Shown piece after piece: positions 1 through 9,898 of a stretch of 64,000 nt of DNA (position 1 is the stretch's first letter; the number at the start of each line of letters is the position of its first letter). Location: NCBI GenBank assembly GCA_946965045.2, contig OX337229.1:4774001-4838000 (forward strand), in the 5' to 3' direction. The notes beneath the pieces are model-generated. The model was not told where the DNA came from and did no database searches. It saw only the letters and a program-made list of their open reading frames with translations. A program made the position numbers and the translations under genes. The stretch is from Epithemia pelagica. Lineage: Eukaryota; Bacillariophyta; Bacillariophyceae; Surirellales; Surirellaceae.

Positions 1-2137
1 AGAGTTCCGCTGTCTTTACGGCCTTGGTTCCTTCTGTTCCTGGCAGTTTGTGCGTTTCCAGGGTGACGGACTGTCCGAGGAACGCATGAGGCGGCCGCAT
101 GTTGATGGTGGCCATCATCATCTCGTCCTTTGTCGTCGTCCCAGTTTGCCAGAATTCACGGCCCATGCCAGGAATGGGATTCACCACGGTGGTCGGGGAC
201 GCCGAATCATCACGCATCGTGGTATCCTCCTTCGTTCCTTTCTTCACATTGTCCGCCCGCGAATCGTCGTACTCCTTCATGCTGATCAAGGAAAAGCTTC
301 GATCTGGACCACCAGCACCAGCACCAGAAAAGGTTGATGAGTGCGGTAAGAGGTGACTGGGCAGCAGGGTTGCCACTTGAAGTTGTTGTTGTTGTTGTTG
401 TCGTGGCGGTGGTGGAAGCAACGGCCCTTCGTGTAGCATGGGCCTGTTGGTTGTGGATGAGGACAAATACAAGTCTGCCGACGACGAGGACAATAACCCG
501 CTTCCCCAGGCTGATAAATTGGGAGGGAGGGATGCCAAGATTTCATCCAAGGGATCTGCTGGTCCATGGACAATGTGGCTGTCACCAAATGCAGATTCTC
601 GTTGGTGATGTTTTGGGTGGTGCGACTCGACATGGTTTGTCTGGGCCATTTTCATCACTTTGACCTTCTTGTTGACAGCTGAATCACTGGAGGGCTTGTT
701 CTGGGGGAAAAGAGGATCAACACCATGGTCGGTCGCCACTGTCTGTTGATGGTGGAGGATCTTGGCTGGAGTTGCGTTGAATCTGCTGTGCCCAATGGAT
801 TCCTTCGGTGGTGCCAGGCCAACCTCCTCCTCGTGAGTTGAGTCAATCTCCGACACCACACGAGGCTGTTTGAAACCAAACGGAACACGATATGGATGGA
901 AGTGATACTGATGCTTTGTAGCTTTGGATTTCTTCTTGTTGCCGGATGTTGCCTCCTGGGGTGATGCCACCGTTCCAGTGAATGCCGCCCGCCCGGCCGC
1001 CACACCTGCTGCAACTGCAATTCGTTTCTTATTCGGAGTTGCATTGTGCTTGCGTTTTTTCTTCTTCTTAATGGGCGATATTGGCACAGGCACCAGAAGC
1101 GGCGATTCCTTCTTGGGGATTTGGTTCCGGCATTGGCGACGTGGTTGAACACGTGTACCCCTTGTCTTTTGCAGCGACAGAAGCAACTCTGCAGCGAGAC
1201 CTGGTTGTTCTGGTTTGAGATCTTGAGGATTCATGGTGGACACGGCGTTGTCCACGGCAATCGCTTCGTGCTTGCCTTTTTCAACGTCGCATCTGTCGTT
1301 GTGTGGAGGAACACACGCACCATGCTTGTTGACTGTCATTGTGGGTACGTCGAGTCCCCTTTCTTCAGGTGTACTCTTCTTATTAGTCTCCTTAGATCCT
1401 TGCGTTTTGTATCCTTGTGGTTTCTTTTGACTCTTTTTGTATGATTCATATCCTAGAGGTCGAATGGCTTTGCGTTCGCGAAGTGCTTGACACGTCTTTT
1501 CAATGGCCCTTGCATTCGGGACGGTCCTGTAGAGCGTTGGAGATTCCGATCCAAGAGTCTTTGGTTCATCCTCCTGCGACTTGTCGTCCATCGTTTTTGT
1601 GCCATTGTTGCCGTCTTGATTGGATGGAAGATTCTCGGCAGGAACGACTTCCAGGACACGGCCGGGTGGATCGAGGGCAGAAATCTGATGCAAAATGGAT
1701 TTGGCAATGCTCATCTTGTGCTCATTTTTCGATCTAGCATAAATCTTTCGATGATCCCACACAATGCGACGAAAATTCATATTGCCTATGAAAAAGAGAA
1801 AGAAAAACAACAAGTGGTAAGGACGAGCGCTCAAGTTGCAGTTGTTTCAGTGTAACATTAGGGAGTGTTGATTCCAACGGTATGTGGACACAACCACAAG
1901 AATGAAAAAAGACTCATTGCATCAAGAAAGCGCATCAAGAGTGTATAGGTAAACCGAAACGTTAGCATATGATTCTCACGTACCATCCAACATTGTGACG
2001 CAATGTCCTCTTCCAAACAAAACATCGTGCTTATTCAATTTCTTCACATAGAGTGGTTGATACGAACCATCATGTTGGTGGTGACGACGAGGCTTCGATG
2101 TTGCTTTGCTGCTGGAACGCTTTCTGTGTTGGACCAT
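1..2137 (-). CDS. DUF6824 domain protein, 3' end outside window
   Basis: Two exons are visible on the minus strand: 2137-1984 and 1785 to beyond base 1, separated by a 198-bp GTACGT...CATAG intron (1786-1983). The join is in phase (G|GC) and gives KHDVLFGRGHCVTMLDGN followed by MNFRRIVWDHRKIYARSK. This is the DVLLGRG...GN.xFR signature of DUF6824, a domain expanded in diatoms. The family's second half follows (LDPPGRVLEVV, then ARAIEKTCQALRERKAI). The function of the domain is unknown; a regulatory role is sometimes supposed. After it comes a long low-complexity region with a basic KKKKKRKH stretch (possible nuclear signal), His-rich and Gln-rich runs. The exon 2 frame is open right to base 1, so about 600 residues are seen and the C-terminus is missing. 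The first ATG in frame is at 2137; an upstream exon cannot be excluded. Confidence 0.8.
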
Positions 2138-3374
2138 GGTTTGTCTTTTTCTTCTGAACAAACCAAACAAAGCTTGCTGATGGTGTCAGCTCCAGGAAAA
2201 CAATGAGAGTAGCCAGAGTCCAACTCTTTGGATACGGGTTTTTTGTATGTGTGTGCTGCTCAGCATTGTTCTGGCGGAGGAACCAACCGGGGTTCGATCT
2301 CTGCATTTCGCAAAATGTGGGAGGAGGCGCTTGGGTTGGAGTTCGGAATCATTTCAGTCCCACTTCGACATGAGACATCTCATTTGAGGAATAGAAAAAT
2401 AAGAGTGAGTCACTATCAGACATGTCACATTGAAGTCGTCAGTCGGGACCAAGACCCCCCTCATTTTTTGTCTGTTCTCTATTTACGACCATCTCAGCTT
2501 CTATCCGCCACCAAAAGTATCTCTTTGCCTTCTCATCCTCTTTGCGGCCAACATCTGTCTATGCTCCACCACCTCACCTATAAGAAGGCAATGATTCTGC
2601 TGGTAGGAGTACTCGTGTGTTCTTCGTGTCCCGCTTTCGTCGTCTTCTCGCTTCTCACATGTAATCCAATGCTGAATGCTCAACCTTTTGCCGCCAACCA
2701 ACCAACCAACCATTTCGCCTCCATGCTGTACTATATACGGCGTTTTTCTATACTGCAGAAGCACATTTGTTTGTAGTACTCGAAGAACTACTCATACGAA
2801 TAAGATGCTGGTTTCCATTATTGAACTGTTTTCGGATTGCAGCGATCCTCGGGACTGGCAACCTTCAAAGGAATCATCGGGATGCCCCACAAGACAGGCT
2901 GGTTCACTCTATTCACTGTCAGTCAAGTGCCTGCTCTTCCTCCTGTCTGTTCGCTTTTCGCTTATCATAAAGATCATTGGCTCGTGTCTAAATGACACAC
3001 ACATGGACGAATATGAACGGACACGAAGCTTGTTTGCTTTGCTCCCGTCTGGAAGCATTTTTAGGTTTGCAAATCAAACCTTCCTCAATTGACTCACGTA
3101 TCACCACTGTCTGGTTTGCATCATGTCGGACAATTCTTCTTCTTCACTTGCATTCGCCATGCGCCCTCAACTCTGATCGAGCAACCTTGGCACTTTCCGA
3201 GAGGGGAAAGGGAAAGCAAGCCCGATGAGCTCCTCGAAAAATTGTAGGAGTATTACCTAGGCAAGGTAGCTACCCTTGCTATGTCGTTCATCATGGTGAT
3301 TGATCAGGCTTGTGTTCTTGTGGATCGTCCGGATGAGAGTCTCATGCACTGGACCATGTGCGGTATTCCGTTTG

Positions 3375-3409
<35 letters not shown>

Positions 3410-3420
3410 CGTGATTCTAC
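2138..3420. other. intergenic, 1.28 kb
   Basis: This stretch lies upstream of the DUF6824 gene and downstream of the MenA gene. Short open frames occur on both strands, but none has recognisable domains, sensible codon bias or splice partners. The only clear structure is a GTT microsatellite near 3390. No RNA gene was recognised. Confidence 0.5.
3376..3408 (+). repeat. (GTT)11 microsatellite
   Basis: Eleven uninterrupted GTT triplets lie 12 bases beyond the stop codon of the minus-strand MenA gene, so they would be AAC repeats in its 3' UTR. Confidence 0.95.
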
Positions 3421-4431
3421 CTAGGACAGGTACAACATGCCAATGTGGACGAGTATACAAAAGACAAATTGAACGCCCGCCGCGGCACCCACATGAGGAT
3501 TCCATTGGGGACCATCGGGACATTTCCACACAGCCTTGGTTTCGAACAAGGCCAACGGCAAACTCACCGCCAGTAACAAGACCACCGTCGACCAGCAGCA
3601 TGGTTGTCCATTCATGGCTTGAGTCCCTTCATAAACAATCACCACGACAAAGCTCCCCAAGACATTGGCCGTGTATTCCCACAAGCCAAATAGTCGTCCA
3701 AATCGGACCGCTGTGGTTCGTTTGTGTACCAAGACATCGGACTGTCGATCGCGCAAATTGTTGACGACCAAAATGTTGGTAGCCAATAAACCGACAGCCG
3801 TACTGTAGAGCCATTGACGAGGCCAGTCAAGGACCACGTCGGAGGCCGAGGATTTGGACAGTAAGTAGGGCAGCATGAGGACGGCCACGTATCCAAAATA
3901 CAAGAGAACAAAGATTTCTCCCAAACCGGCATAGGCAATACTCCAATGGGGCGGCCATCCGAAAAGACCCAATGGATAGGGACCTCCTGTATAGGCAAAG
4001 GCATTGAAGACACTCGTCCCAACCAGAAACCATGCGAACCAATTGTTCCATTGATCTGCCGCAGCAACCAGGTACACACCCAGGAGAAAGGTAATGGTCA
4101 AGACTCCTGTTGCAGCCCGACATGTGGTGGTGGGAGATAACCATCCCTGTGCCGTGGCTCGTTTGTGCCCGACACGATGTTCGGGATGATCGGCACCCTG
4201 CACGTAATCGCTGTAATCATTGTGTAAATTGGTACCAATTTGAACCGTCATGCAAAAGAGCAACCAAGCCAGTTTCCACGTCGTCGGAGCATTTGGTGTC
4301 AAGGCAAAGGCCACCAAACAGGGACTCACACTGGCCGTCAAGGTATGGGGACGGGCAGCCGTCCACCATATGGAAAGAGTGGAGGGACGAGGAGTCGAGG
4401 AACGACCCGGCGGCGATTGGACCGAAGACAT
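3421..4431 (-). CDS. menA: 1,4-dihydroxy-2-naphthoate prenyl/phytyltransferase (MenA/ABC4 type, UbiA superfamily)
   Basis: A single exon of 336 residues starting at an ATG. The first Asp-rich motif of UbiA prenyltransferases is present as NDYSDYVQGAD, and the second as NNLRDRQSD followed by KRTTAVRFG; both match the MenA branch rather than UbiA/COQ2. About eight hydrophobic segments run through the protein. MenA attaches the isoprenoid or phytyl tail to 1,4-dihydroxy-2-naphthoate, the membrane step of phylloquinone/menaquinone synthesis, which in algae serves photosystem I. The N-terminal ~25 residues are Ser/Pro-rich before the first membrane segment. I see no clear signal peptide with an ASAFAP-type motif, so plastid targeting is not obvious from this start; an upstream exon is possible. 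It shares a 442-bp divergent promoter region with the PGI-like gene. Confidence 0.9.
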   Translation of the reverse strand: MSSVQSPPGRSSTPRPSTLSIWWTAARPHTLTASVSPCLVAFALTPNAPTTWKLAWLLFCMTVQIGTNLHNDYSDYVQGADHPEHRVGHKRATAQGWLSPTTTCRAATGVLTITFLLGVYLVAAADQWNNWFAWFLVGTSVFNAFAYTGGPYPLGLFGWPPHWSIAYAGLGEIFVLLYFGYVAVLMLPYLLSKSSASDVVLDWPRQWLYSTAVGLLATNILVVNNLRDRQSDVLVHKRTTAVRFGRLFGLWEYTANVLGSFVVVIVYEGTQAMNGQPCCWSTVVLLLAVSLPLALFETKAVWKCPDGPQWNPHVGAAAGVQFVFCILVHIGMLYLS

Positions 4432-4873
4432 CTTGTTTCAAATTCTTGTTTCTTCTGTCCTCTGTCCTTGTGGAATCTTGTCTGGTCGAGTTTTGGAAGA
4501 TTGTTTCGTCTTGCGACGAAAAATCCAGGGTCAACAGAGACAACACGACAAAAAAAGGCAAATGAACAATGAACTTTGCGGGGAAGATAATATGGTGATG
4601 GTTCACATGGTCGTCCTGCGTACGTCACATCTTTTGAGTGACTCTTCAGCGATCTGACATAACCAAAGACAATGTCGACCCTAATGCGACCAGTGGACAG
4701 CCTTTTCATTTCGCCCCAAATCACCAGTGTCATTTTTCTGTTGTTGCCTCCAAGAGTCGAAAAGCGTCGAACGCAACGACAAACAAAGCAAGAGAGAGGC
4801 TCTGAAGTTCTTCTAGGTAGCAGCTTCTGGATCTTGTCGTCGATTGTGGTTTGCGTCGATCATCAGCCAAGGA
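4432..4873. promoter_or_regulatory. divergent intergenic region (menA / PGI-like)
   Basis: 442 bp between two outward-facing start codons, so it should contain both promoters and 5' UTRs. No specific binding site could be assigned by eye. Confidence 0.4.
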
Positions 4874-7306
4874 ATGAGTCATTTATCGTCGAAATATTCT
4901 TCCATGAGTGGCATGAACAGTGGAACGTCATCCTCCATCTCACCCTCTTCGACCTATTGGAACAATGCCTCTTGGAGTGGTGGCAGCAACAGCGCTTCAG
5001 GTGCAATGGGAAATTCGTTCTTTCCTCATTCGAACAACAATAAGCATTGGACACGAGGCAATCATCATCAGAACAGCAACAACAACAACAATCCTAATTC
5101 CAGTAGTAGTTGGACGTTGAAATGTACAGATTTGCCTCAATTTGATGCGTTGCAAGCCCAAGCAGATTTGTTTCGTTCCGATGATAAATTGCATTTGCGC
5201 AATTTGTGCAACAATGCAGCTCGGTGTGCTGGATTGACTGCGACACATGCCACCACCACCACAACGACACAATCACAACAAGGTTCAAGGGATGAGGGTA
5301 TTACCACAATTGAACCACCTTCTGCCCCACGGCCATCTGACGTCGAGACAAAAAAAGAAGAAGACAATGACAATGACAGCGAGAGTCCACCTGCTACAAC
5401 ACCAACGATGGTTACTCCTTCTCCAATGGTCGTTCAACATCGTCGGATTATATTGGACTACAGTCGTCAACGAGTTCAGGGGGAGACGATGGAATTGTTG
5501 TACGATTTGGCCGATGCAGTGGGTTTGACGGATCGACGACATGGGTTGCAGCAGGGACATGACATTAATGTGACGCATACCAGCACTTCAGGGAGTAGTG
5601 GGGGTGCTGTCTTGCATTTTTTGTTACGACAACCTACTAGCAGATCCAGAAACGAGCTGGACGAGGAGGACACGAGCACGACAACAGCGGTGTCACGATC
5701 GTATTTGCCACACATTTGGGCGGAACGACAACGCATTCATGACTTTACTGAACGCGTCCGACGCGGTCTCTACCGATCCAGTGAAAGTCATGACACCAGT
5801 ACCAGCATGGCATCGATCGACACGGCCTTTGTCAATACCTTGGTGGTGTGTTCCACCCGAGGGGGGTATCAATCGGGTCCCGAATGCGTGTCGGCCGTCT
5901 TGGATCAAACCACGACGGGTCATTACTATGCTTACCAGGATGACGACGACAAGCGTCGCATTGGTCAACGAAGGTTACAGTTTGCTTCCACTGCGACACA
6001 GGTTCGACAGGCGGTTCAAGATTGGAAGGCCTCACAAACCTTGATTGTCTTGTTGCTGCTCGAAGACACGGCCTGGGAAGAATTGCAACGACCCATTCGC
6101 ACTGTACAAGCCTGGTTGCACCAAGAATTATTGCGCAACAACAACAACAACAACAACACTACGACGAATTCTGCCACTCCTGCAGAACGAGATTTGTATC
6201 GTCGTCATTTGGTCGCTGTCACGTGCCCCGACAAGTTTGCCAAGTGTCAAGCGGAATGGAATATTTCGCCAGACCACTTGTTTGCTGTATGGGATTGGGT
6301 CAATCCTCGTTATTCCCTCTTTTCGGCAGCTGGATTGTTGCCCTTGGCCTTGCAATATTCCATGGACGTGGCCAATCAGGTTCTGGAGGGTGCTCATGAC
6401 GTGGACGAACACTTTTTTCATGCCCCGTTACGGGAAAATATACCGGTCATTTTGGGCTTGTTGGGAGTTTGGAATTCCACCTTTTTGGGCTATCATGGTC
6501 GTGTCATTTTGCCCTATGGGGCACCCTCCTTGGCACTCTTTCCGGCACACGTTCAACAAGTGGATATGGAAAGCAATGGCAAGCAAGTAGCCTTGGATGG
6601 AACTCCCCTCTTGCACCGATCGGGTGAAATCAATGTCACCACGGCACCCTATGTTCAACAGCAATCCTTGTTGCAATTGTTGCATCAAGGAAGAGCCATT
6701 CCAGCCGATTTTATTGGTTTTGTCCAATGTCCCAACAATAACACCAATCATCAAGCGCTATCATCCTCCTCATCGTCGCCGTCGACTTGGACCGAGTCTC
6801 CGGAATCGGCCTTGTCGAATCACGATGCCATCATGTCTCAATTCTTTGCCGAACCAGATGCCTTGGCCTATGGCAAAACCTTGGTGGATTTGGTCCAAGA
6901 AGGCATTCCCGAACGCCTACGTCCCCACATGGTAGTTTCCGGCAATCGTCCCAGTTCGAGTTTGTTGTTGACGCAACTAGATGCCTTTAGTATGGGTCAA
7001 TTGATTGCCTTGTACGAACATCGCACGGCCGTTCAAGGCTTTGTCTGGGGCCTCAACAGTTTTGATCAATTTGGCATTGAATTGGGCCGTGTCTTGGCCA
7101 GCACCGTCCAAGCTCAATTGGTATCCTCTCGCAAAACCGGAGCCTCGGTACAAGGCTTTAATTCTTCCACCAGTGCCTTGTTGGAACAATACCTCTCTCT
7201 TTCTTCCTCGGCGGCAGCAGCAGCGGCGGCAGCAGCAGCAGCAGCCTCGAATCAAGCACCCTACAATGGGAATACCGGCAGCACCAGCGGTCCGCAATCT
7301 AGTTGA
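4874..7306 (+). CDS. glucose-6-phosphate isomerase homologue with degenerate active site
   Basis: A single exon of 810 residues from the ATG at 4874; ordinary PGI is about 550. The fold is recognisable: LDYSRQRVQGETMELLYDLA and INVT near 195-245; HVQQVDMESNGK at 560-570; NSFDQFGIELGR near 728-739; GFNSSTSALLEQY at the C-terminus. By eye-alignment to rabbit PGI, Glu357 is kept (E566). The catalytic His388 position is Gln (Q597), Lys518 is Arg (R739), the VGGR turn reads VNPR (N477-R479), the GGSDLGP sugar-phosphate loop reads GGYQSGP (330-336), and the SKTF phosphate loop reads SQTL (387-390). N/Q/S-rich inserts and an Ala run near the C-terminus add length. I infer a paralogue that no longer isomerises, or does so poorly; a sugar-phosphate sensing or structural role is only a guess. 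No targeting signal is obvious. Confidence 0.8.
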   Translation: MSHLSSKYSSMSGMNSGTSSSISPSSTYWNNASWSGGSNSASGAMGNSFFPHSNNNKHWTRGNHHQNSNNNNNPNSSSSWTLKCTDLPQFDALQAQADLFRSDDKLHLRNLCNNAARCAGLTATHATTTTTTQSQQGSRDEGITTIEPPSAPRPSDVETKKEEDNDNDSESPPATTPTMVTPSPMVVQHRRIILDYSRQRVQGETMELLYDLADAVGLTDRRHGLQQGHDINVTHTSTSGSSGGAVLHFLLRQPTSRSRNELDEEDTSTTTAVSRSYLPHIWAERQRIHDFTERVRRGLYRSSESHDTSTSMASIDTAFVNTLVVCSTRGGYQSGPECVSAVLDQTTTGHYYAYQDDDDKRRIGQRRLQFASTATQVRQAVQDWKASQTLIVLLLLEDTAWEELQRPIRTVQAWLHQELLRNNNNNNNTTTNSATPAERDLYRRHLVAVTCPDKFAKCQAEWNISPDHLFAVWDWVNPRYSLFSAAGLLPLALQYSMDVANQVLEGAHDVDEHFFHAPLRENIPVILGLLGVWNSTFLGYHGRVILPYGAPSLALFPAHVQQVDMESNGKQVALDGTPLLHRSGEINVTTAPYVQQQSLLQLLHQGRAIPADFIGFVQCPNNNTNHQALSSSSSSPSTWTESPESALSNHDAIMSQFFAEPDALAYGKTLVDLVQEGIPERLRPHMVVSGNRPSSSLLLTQLDAFSMGQLIALYEHRTAVQGFVWGLNSFDQFGIELGRVLASTVQAQLVSSRKTGASVQGFNSSTSALLEQYLSLSSSAAAAAAAAAAAASNQAPYNGNTGSTSGPQSS

Positions 7307-7689
7307 TGCATGATTGATGATACAAGACAACCTGTACTTTGCCATGGATTCATCTAGACTAAAGTTACACGACAAACGGCGAACCCAGACAGAAAGCCAT
7401 ACTAGGTAGGAGTAGGTAGAGACATGGTGCAAGTATTCCTCACTCTTTGCTCCGACTATGGGCTCCGCACTAGACGGAGACACACATAGACTGCATAGAA
7501 GCTTCTGGCAACAACGTGAAACGTGACCCAATTTAGCCTTTCTAAGCGCGACCAGATTCGCAGCCGTCCATTCTCCGCAAACTGTCTTTCCCATTCTTTC
7601 CAGTTGTTCGACAAACGACCAAAGATCCATTGCGGCCACCACCGAAACACAACCGCAAGCAATCAACAAGCGTATATATCATCATCATC
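7307..7689. other. intergenic, 383 bp
   Basis: Lies between two same-strand genes. It should hold the 3' UTR of the PGI-like gene and the promoter of the peptidase gene. No distinct element was seen. Confidence 0.4.
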
Positions 7690-9711
7690 ATGACAGGAGT
7701 TTCTGCCGTCGTTGCCATGCCAAGATCGTTTCGGTCATGGAAGCTGGATCCCAAAGTTGTCGTTTCACGACAGTGGTCGAGACGACCCTTTTGCACACGA
7801 ACGACGCTGACGACGACTACCACAAACGCAAGAAAGACTCCTCACAGTTTGGTCGGATGTGGGTTTCTAGGTACCACTGGAACATCCCATCTACAGGCAA
7901 GCTGTTGTTCTTTTTCTTCTTCTAGTTTTCGATGGAATAGCAGTGGTGGATCTTCTTCGGCGAAAGAAACCAAGAAGGAGAAAAAGGATGACATTCTCGA
8001 ATATCAATATCCCTTGGCCGAAGAACATCCCACCATTTTCAAATCTCTGGCCTCCACCATGACAGAAGAGGACCATGCACAATCCACCACCCTTCCGAAA
8101 GAACCAGAGGAACAAGGAGAAGAAATGCCTCCAGCTGAAAAAACAGAAGAAGAAGTCAAAGTTCTGGATCGATTGGACCGTTCCAAGCTGTCGTCGTGGG
8201 AAATTGAACAAATTCGATCCCAACAACGTGCCATGTTGCCCAAAACACTGTCCGCTTCTGTCACTTCCATGCATCAGGTTCCAAGTACCTTGTTGACTCG
8301 AGTGGTAACACCTCCTCCCAAATCACCGGAAACGCACATTTCGGAATTGGACAATGGCATTCGAATCATTTCCGAAGATGCGGAATTTACCGGACCGGCA
8401 TCGACCGTGGGCATTGTGTCCAAGGTGGGCAGTCGACGAGAAATTCATCCCACACAACGGGGTGTCACCAATGTACTGGAACTCTTGTCGTTTGGGACAC
8501 CGACTCGATCCTGCCCAGATCCAGCCGCCTATTTGGCGTTGGAAATGGGTGGTGCGGCACATTTGTGTGCCATGGGTCGCGAACAATCCATTCATTTTAT
8601 AGACTTGTTACGACCTCATGCCAATCAAGCCTTTGCCTTGTTGCAAGAAATTATGTTGGATCCCCAATGGAACGAAGAACATGTGGCGGGGGCGAAACAA
8701 GCCTTGGGATTTCAAGCAGAAGATGCACCCTTGGAAATTATACTGGGAGAAGCCTTGCAACAAGCGGCCTATGGATCGGATCAATCCTTGGGTCAACCAC
8801 ACTTGTTTTTGGAGGACAATCCGGAATTGACCGCCCAAGTCTTGCATGACTTTTGGCATGCGCATTTTATTCAAAATCCAAAAGACATTGTCATTTCCGG
8901 CGTGGGGATTGATCATGATCAATTACGACGATTGGCTCAAGATTATTTTGGTCACTTGACACAAGTGCCCAGCACGACGGACGACGCCAAAAACGCTCTG
9001 AATCACACCCAGGATTCCGCCATCCAACCACCCTTTCGTCCATCGGTGTACCGTGGTGGTCAAGTGTGTGCGGAACGAGAGGCGGACAATGGCTTTGTTC
9101 GCATGGGTTTGGGTTTGCCCGTGGATGGATGGCATTCGGACGATGTGGCAGCCATTGTGGTCTTGCAAACCTTGTTGGGGGGTGGATCGTCCTTTTCGGC
9201 CGGTGGTCCAGGAAAGGGCATGTACAGTCGCGTGTACCGACAAGTCTTGAATGCCTACGAGTGGGCCGAATCCGCCGAATGCTTTGCCACGTTCTACGAA
9301 GAAGGCGGTGTGTTTGGCTTGACCGGTTCCTGTCTGCCCCAGCACAATCGAACCATGATGGCCTTGTTGTGTGAACAAGTGCTACAGATAGCCAAGGAAG
9401 AAGTGGACCCCGTTGAGTTGGAACGGGCTCGGAACATGTTGCGAGGATTGGTGTTGACCCAATTGGAATCGCGATTGGTGTTGTGTGAAGATTTGGGACG
9501 TCAATTGAGTACCTACAATCGTCGAGAAGAAATTCCCGAAACCTTGGACAAAATTCATGCCGTGACAGCCCAGGATTTGCAACGAATTGCTCAACAAGCG
9601 GTCGAAGCGATTCGGGCCGAGGACACGCTGGCCACGACAGCGGCCGTGGGACCGGATCTCGAAACTGTTCCGTCGGGCCAAGAAATTACCAGTTGGTTTC
9701 GAAACGCATGA
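7690..9711 (+). CDS. MPPA: mitochondrial processing peptidase, alpha subunit
   Basis: A single exon of 673 residues from the ATG at 7690. The M16 peptidase fold begins near residue 215 (THISELDNGIRIISE, then STVGIVSKVGSRRE). The zinc-binding HXXEH of the beta subunit is absent (LELLSFG at that place), as expected for the non-catalytic alpha subunit. The glycine-rich loop that holds the presequence is clear at about 497-514 (LGGGSSFSAGGPGKGMYSRV). With the beta subunit it cleaves targeting peptides from imported matrix proteins. The N-terminus is rich in Arg, Ser and Thr with few acids (FRSWKLDPKVVVSRQWSRR), fitting a mitochondrial presequence; residues ~90-200 are an extra acidic, low-complexity linker. 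Yeast and plant alpha subunits are about 480-510 residues. Confidence 0.93.
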   Translation: MTGVSAVVAMPRSFRSWKLDPKVVVSRQWSRRPFCTRTTLTTTTTNARKTPHSLVGCGFLGTTGTSHLQASCCSFSSSSFRWNSSGGSSSAKETKKEKKDDILEYQYPLAEEHPTIFKSLASTMTEEDHAQSTTLPKEPEEQGEEMPPAEKTEEEVKVLDRLDRSKLSSWEIEQIRSQQRAMLPKTLSASVTSMHQVPSTLLTRVVTPPPKSPETHISELDNGIRIISEDAEFTGPASTVGIVSKVGSRREIHPTQRGVTNVLELLSFGTPTRSCPDPAAYLALEMGGAAHLCAMGREQSIHFIDLLRPHANQAFALLQEIMLDPQWNEEHVAGAKQALGFQAEDAPLEIILGEALQQAAYGSDQSLGQPHLFLEDNPELTAQVLHDFWHAHFIQNPKDIVISGVGIDHDQLRRLAQDYFGHLTQVPSTTDDAKNALNHTQDSAIQPPFRPSVYRGGQVCAEREADNGFVRMGLGLPVDGWHSDDVAAIVVLQTLLGGGSSFSAGGPGKGMYSRVYRQVLNAYEWAESAECFATFYEEGGVFGLTGSCLPQHNRTMMALLCEQVLQIAKEEVDPVELERARNMLRGLVLTQLESRLVLCEDLGRQLSTYNRREEIPETLDKIHAVTAQDLQRIAQQAVEAIRAEDTLATTAAVGPDLETVPSGQEITSWFRNA

Positions 9712-9898
9712 GAGGGGGTGTAATTGGGTGCAGACTGTAAAATTGGGACGCAATAATATGTGATCCATTCTGTTTGTGGTTAAACGCCTATCTGCCGCTA
9801 CCTAGTAAAACGATTGTCTATTCAAATGGGCTGGCAATATATTGCTTAACCTCCCACAGGTATGGATTTCCTCTCTACTGTCTACCTAGGTAGTGTTG

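Noticed and set aside
2285-2310. GGGGTTCGATCTC, resembling a tRNA T-arm
   Set aside because: No matching acceptor, D or anticodon arms could be placed upstream.
2228-2776. 182-residue plus-strand open frame upstream of the DUF6824 gene
   Set aside because: No domain, low-quality composition, no partner exons, and overlapping frames of similar length; treated as chance.
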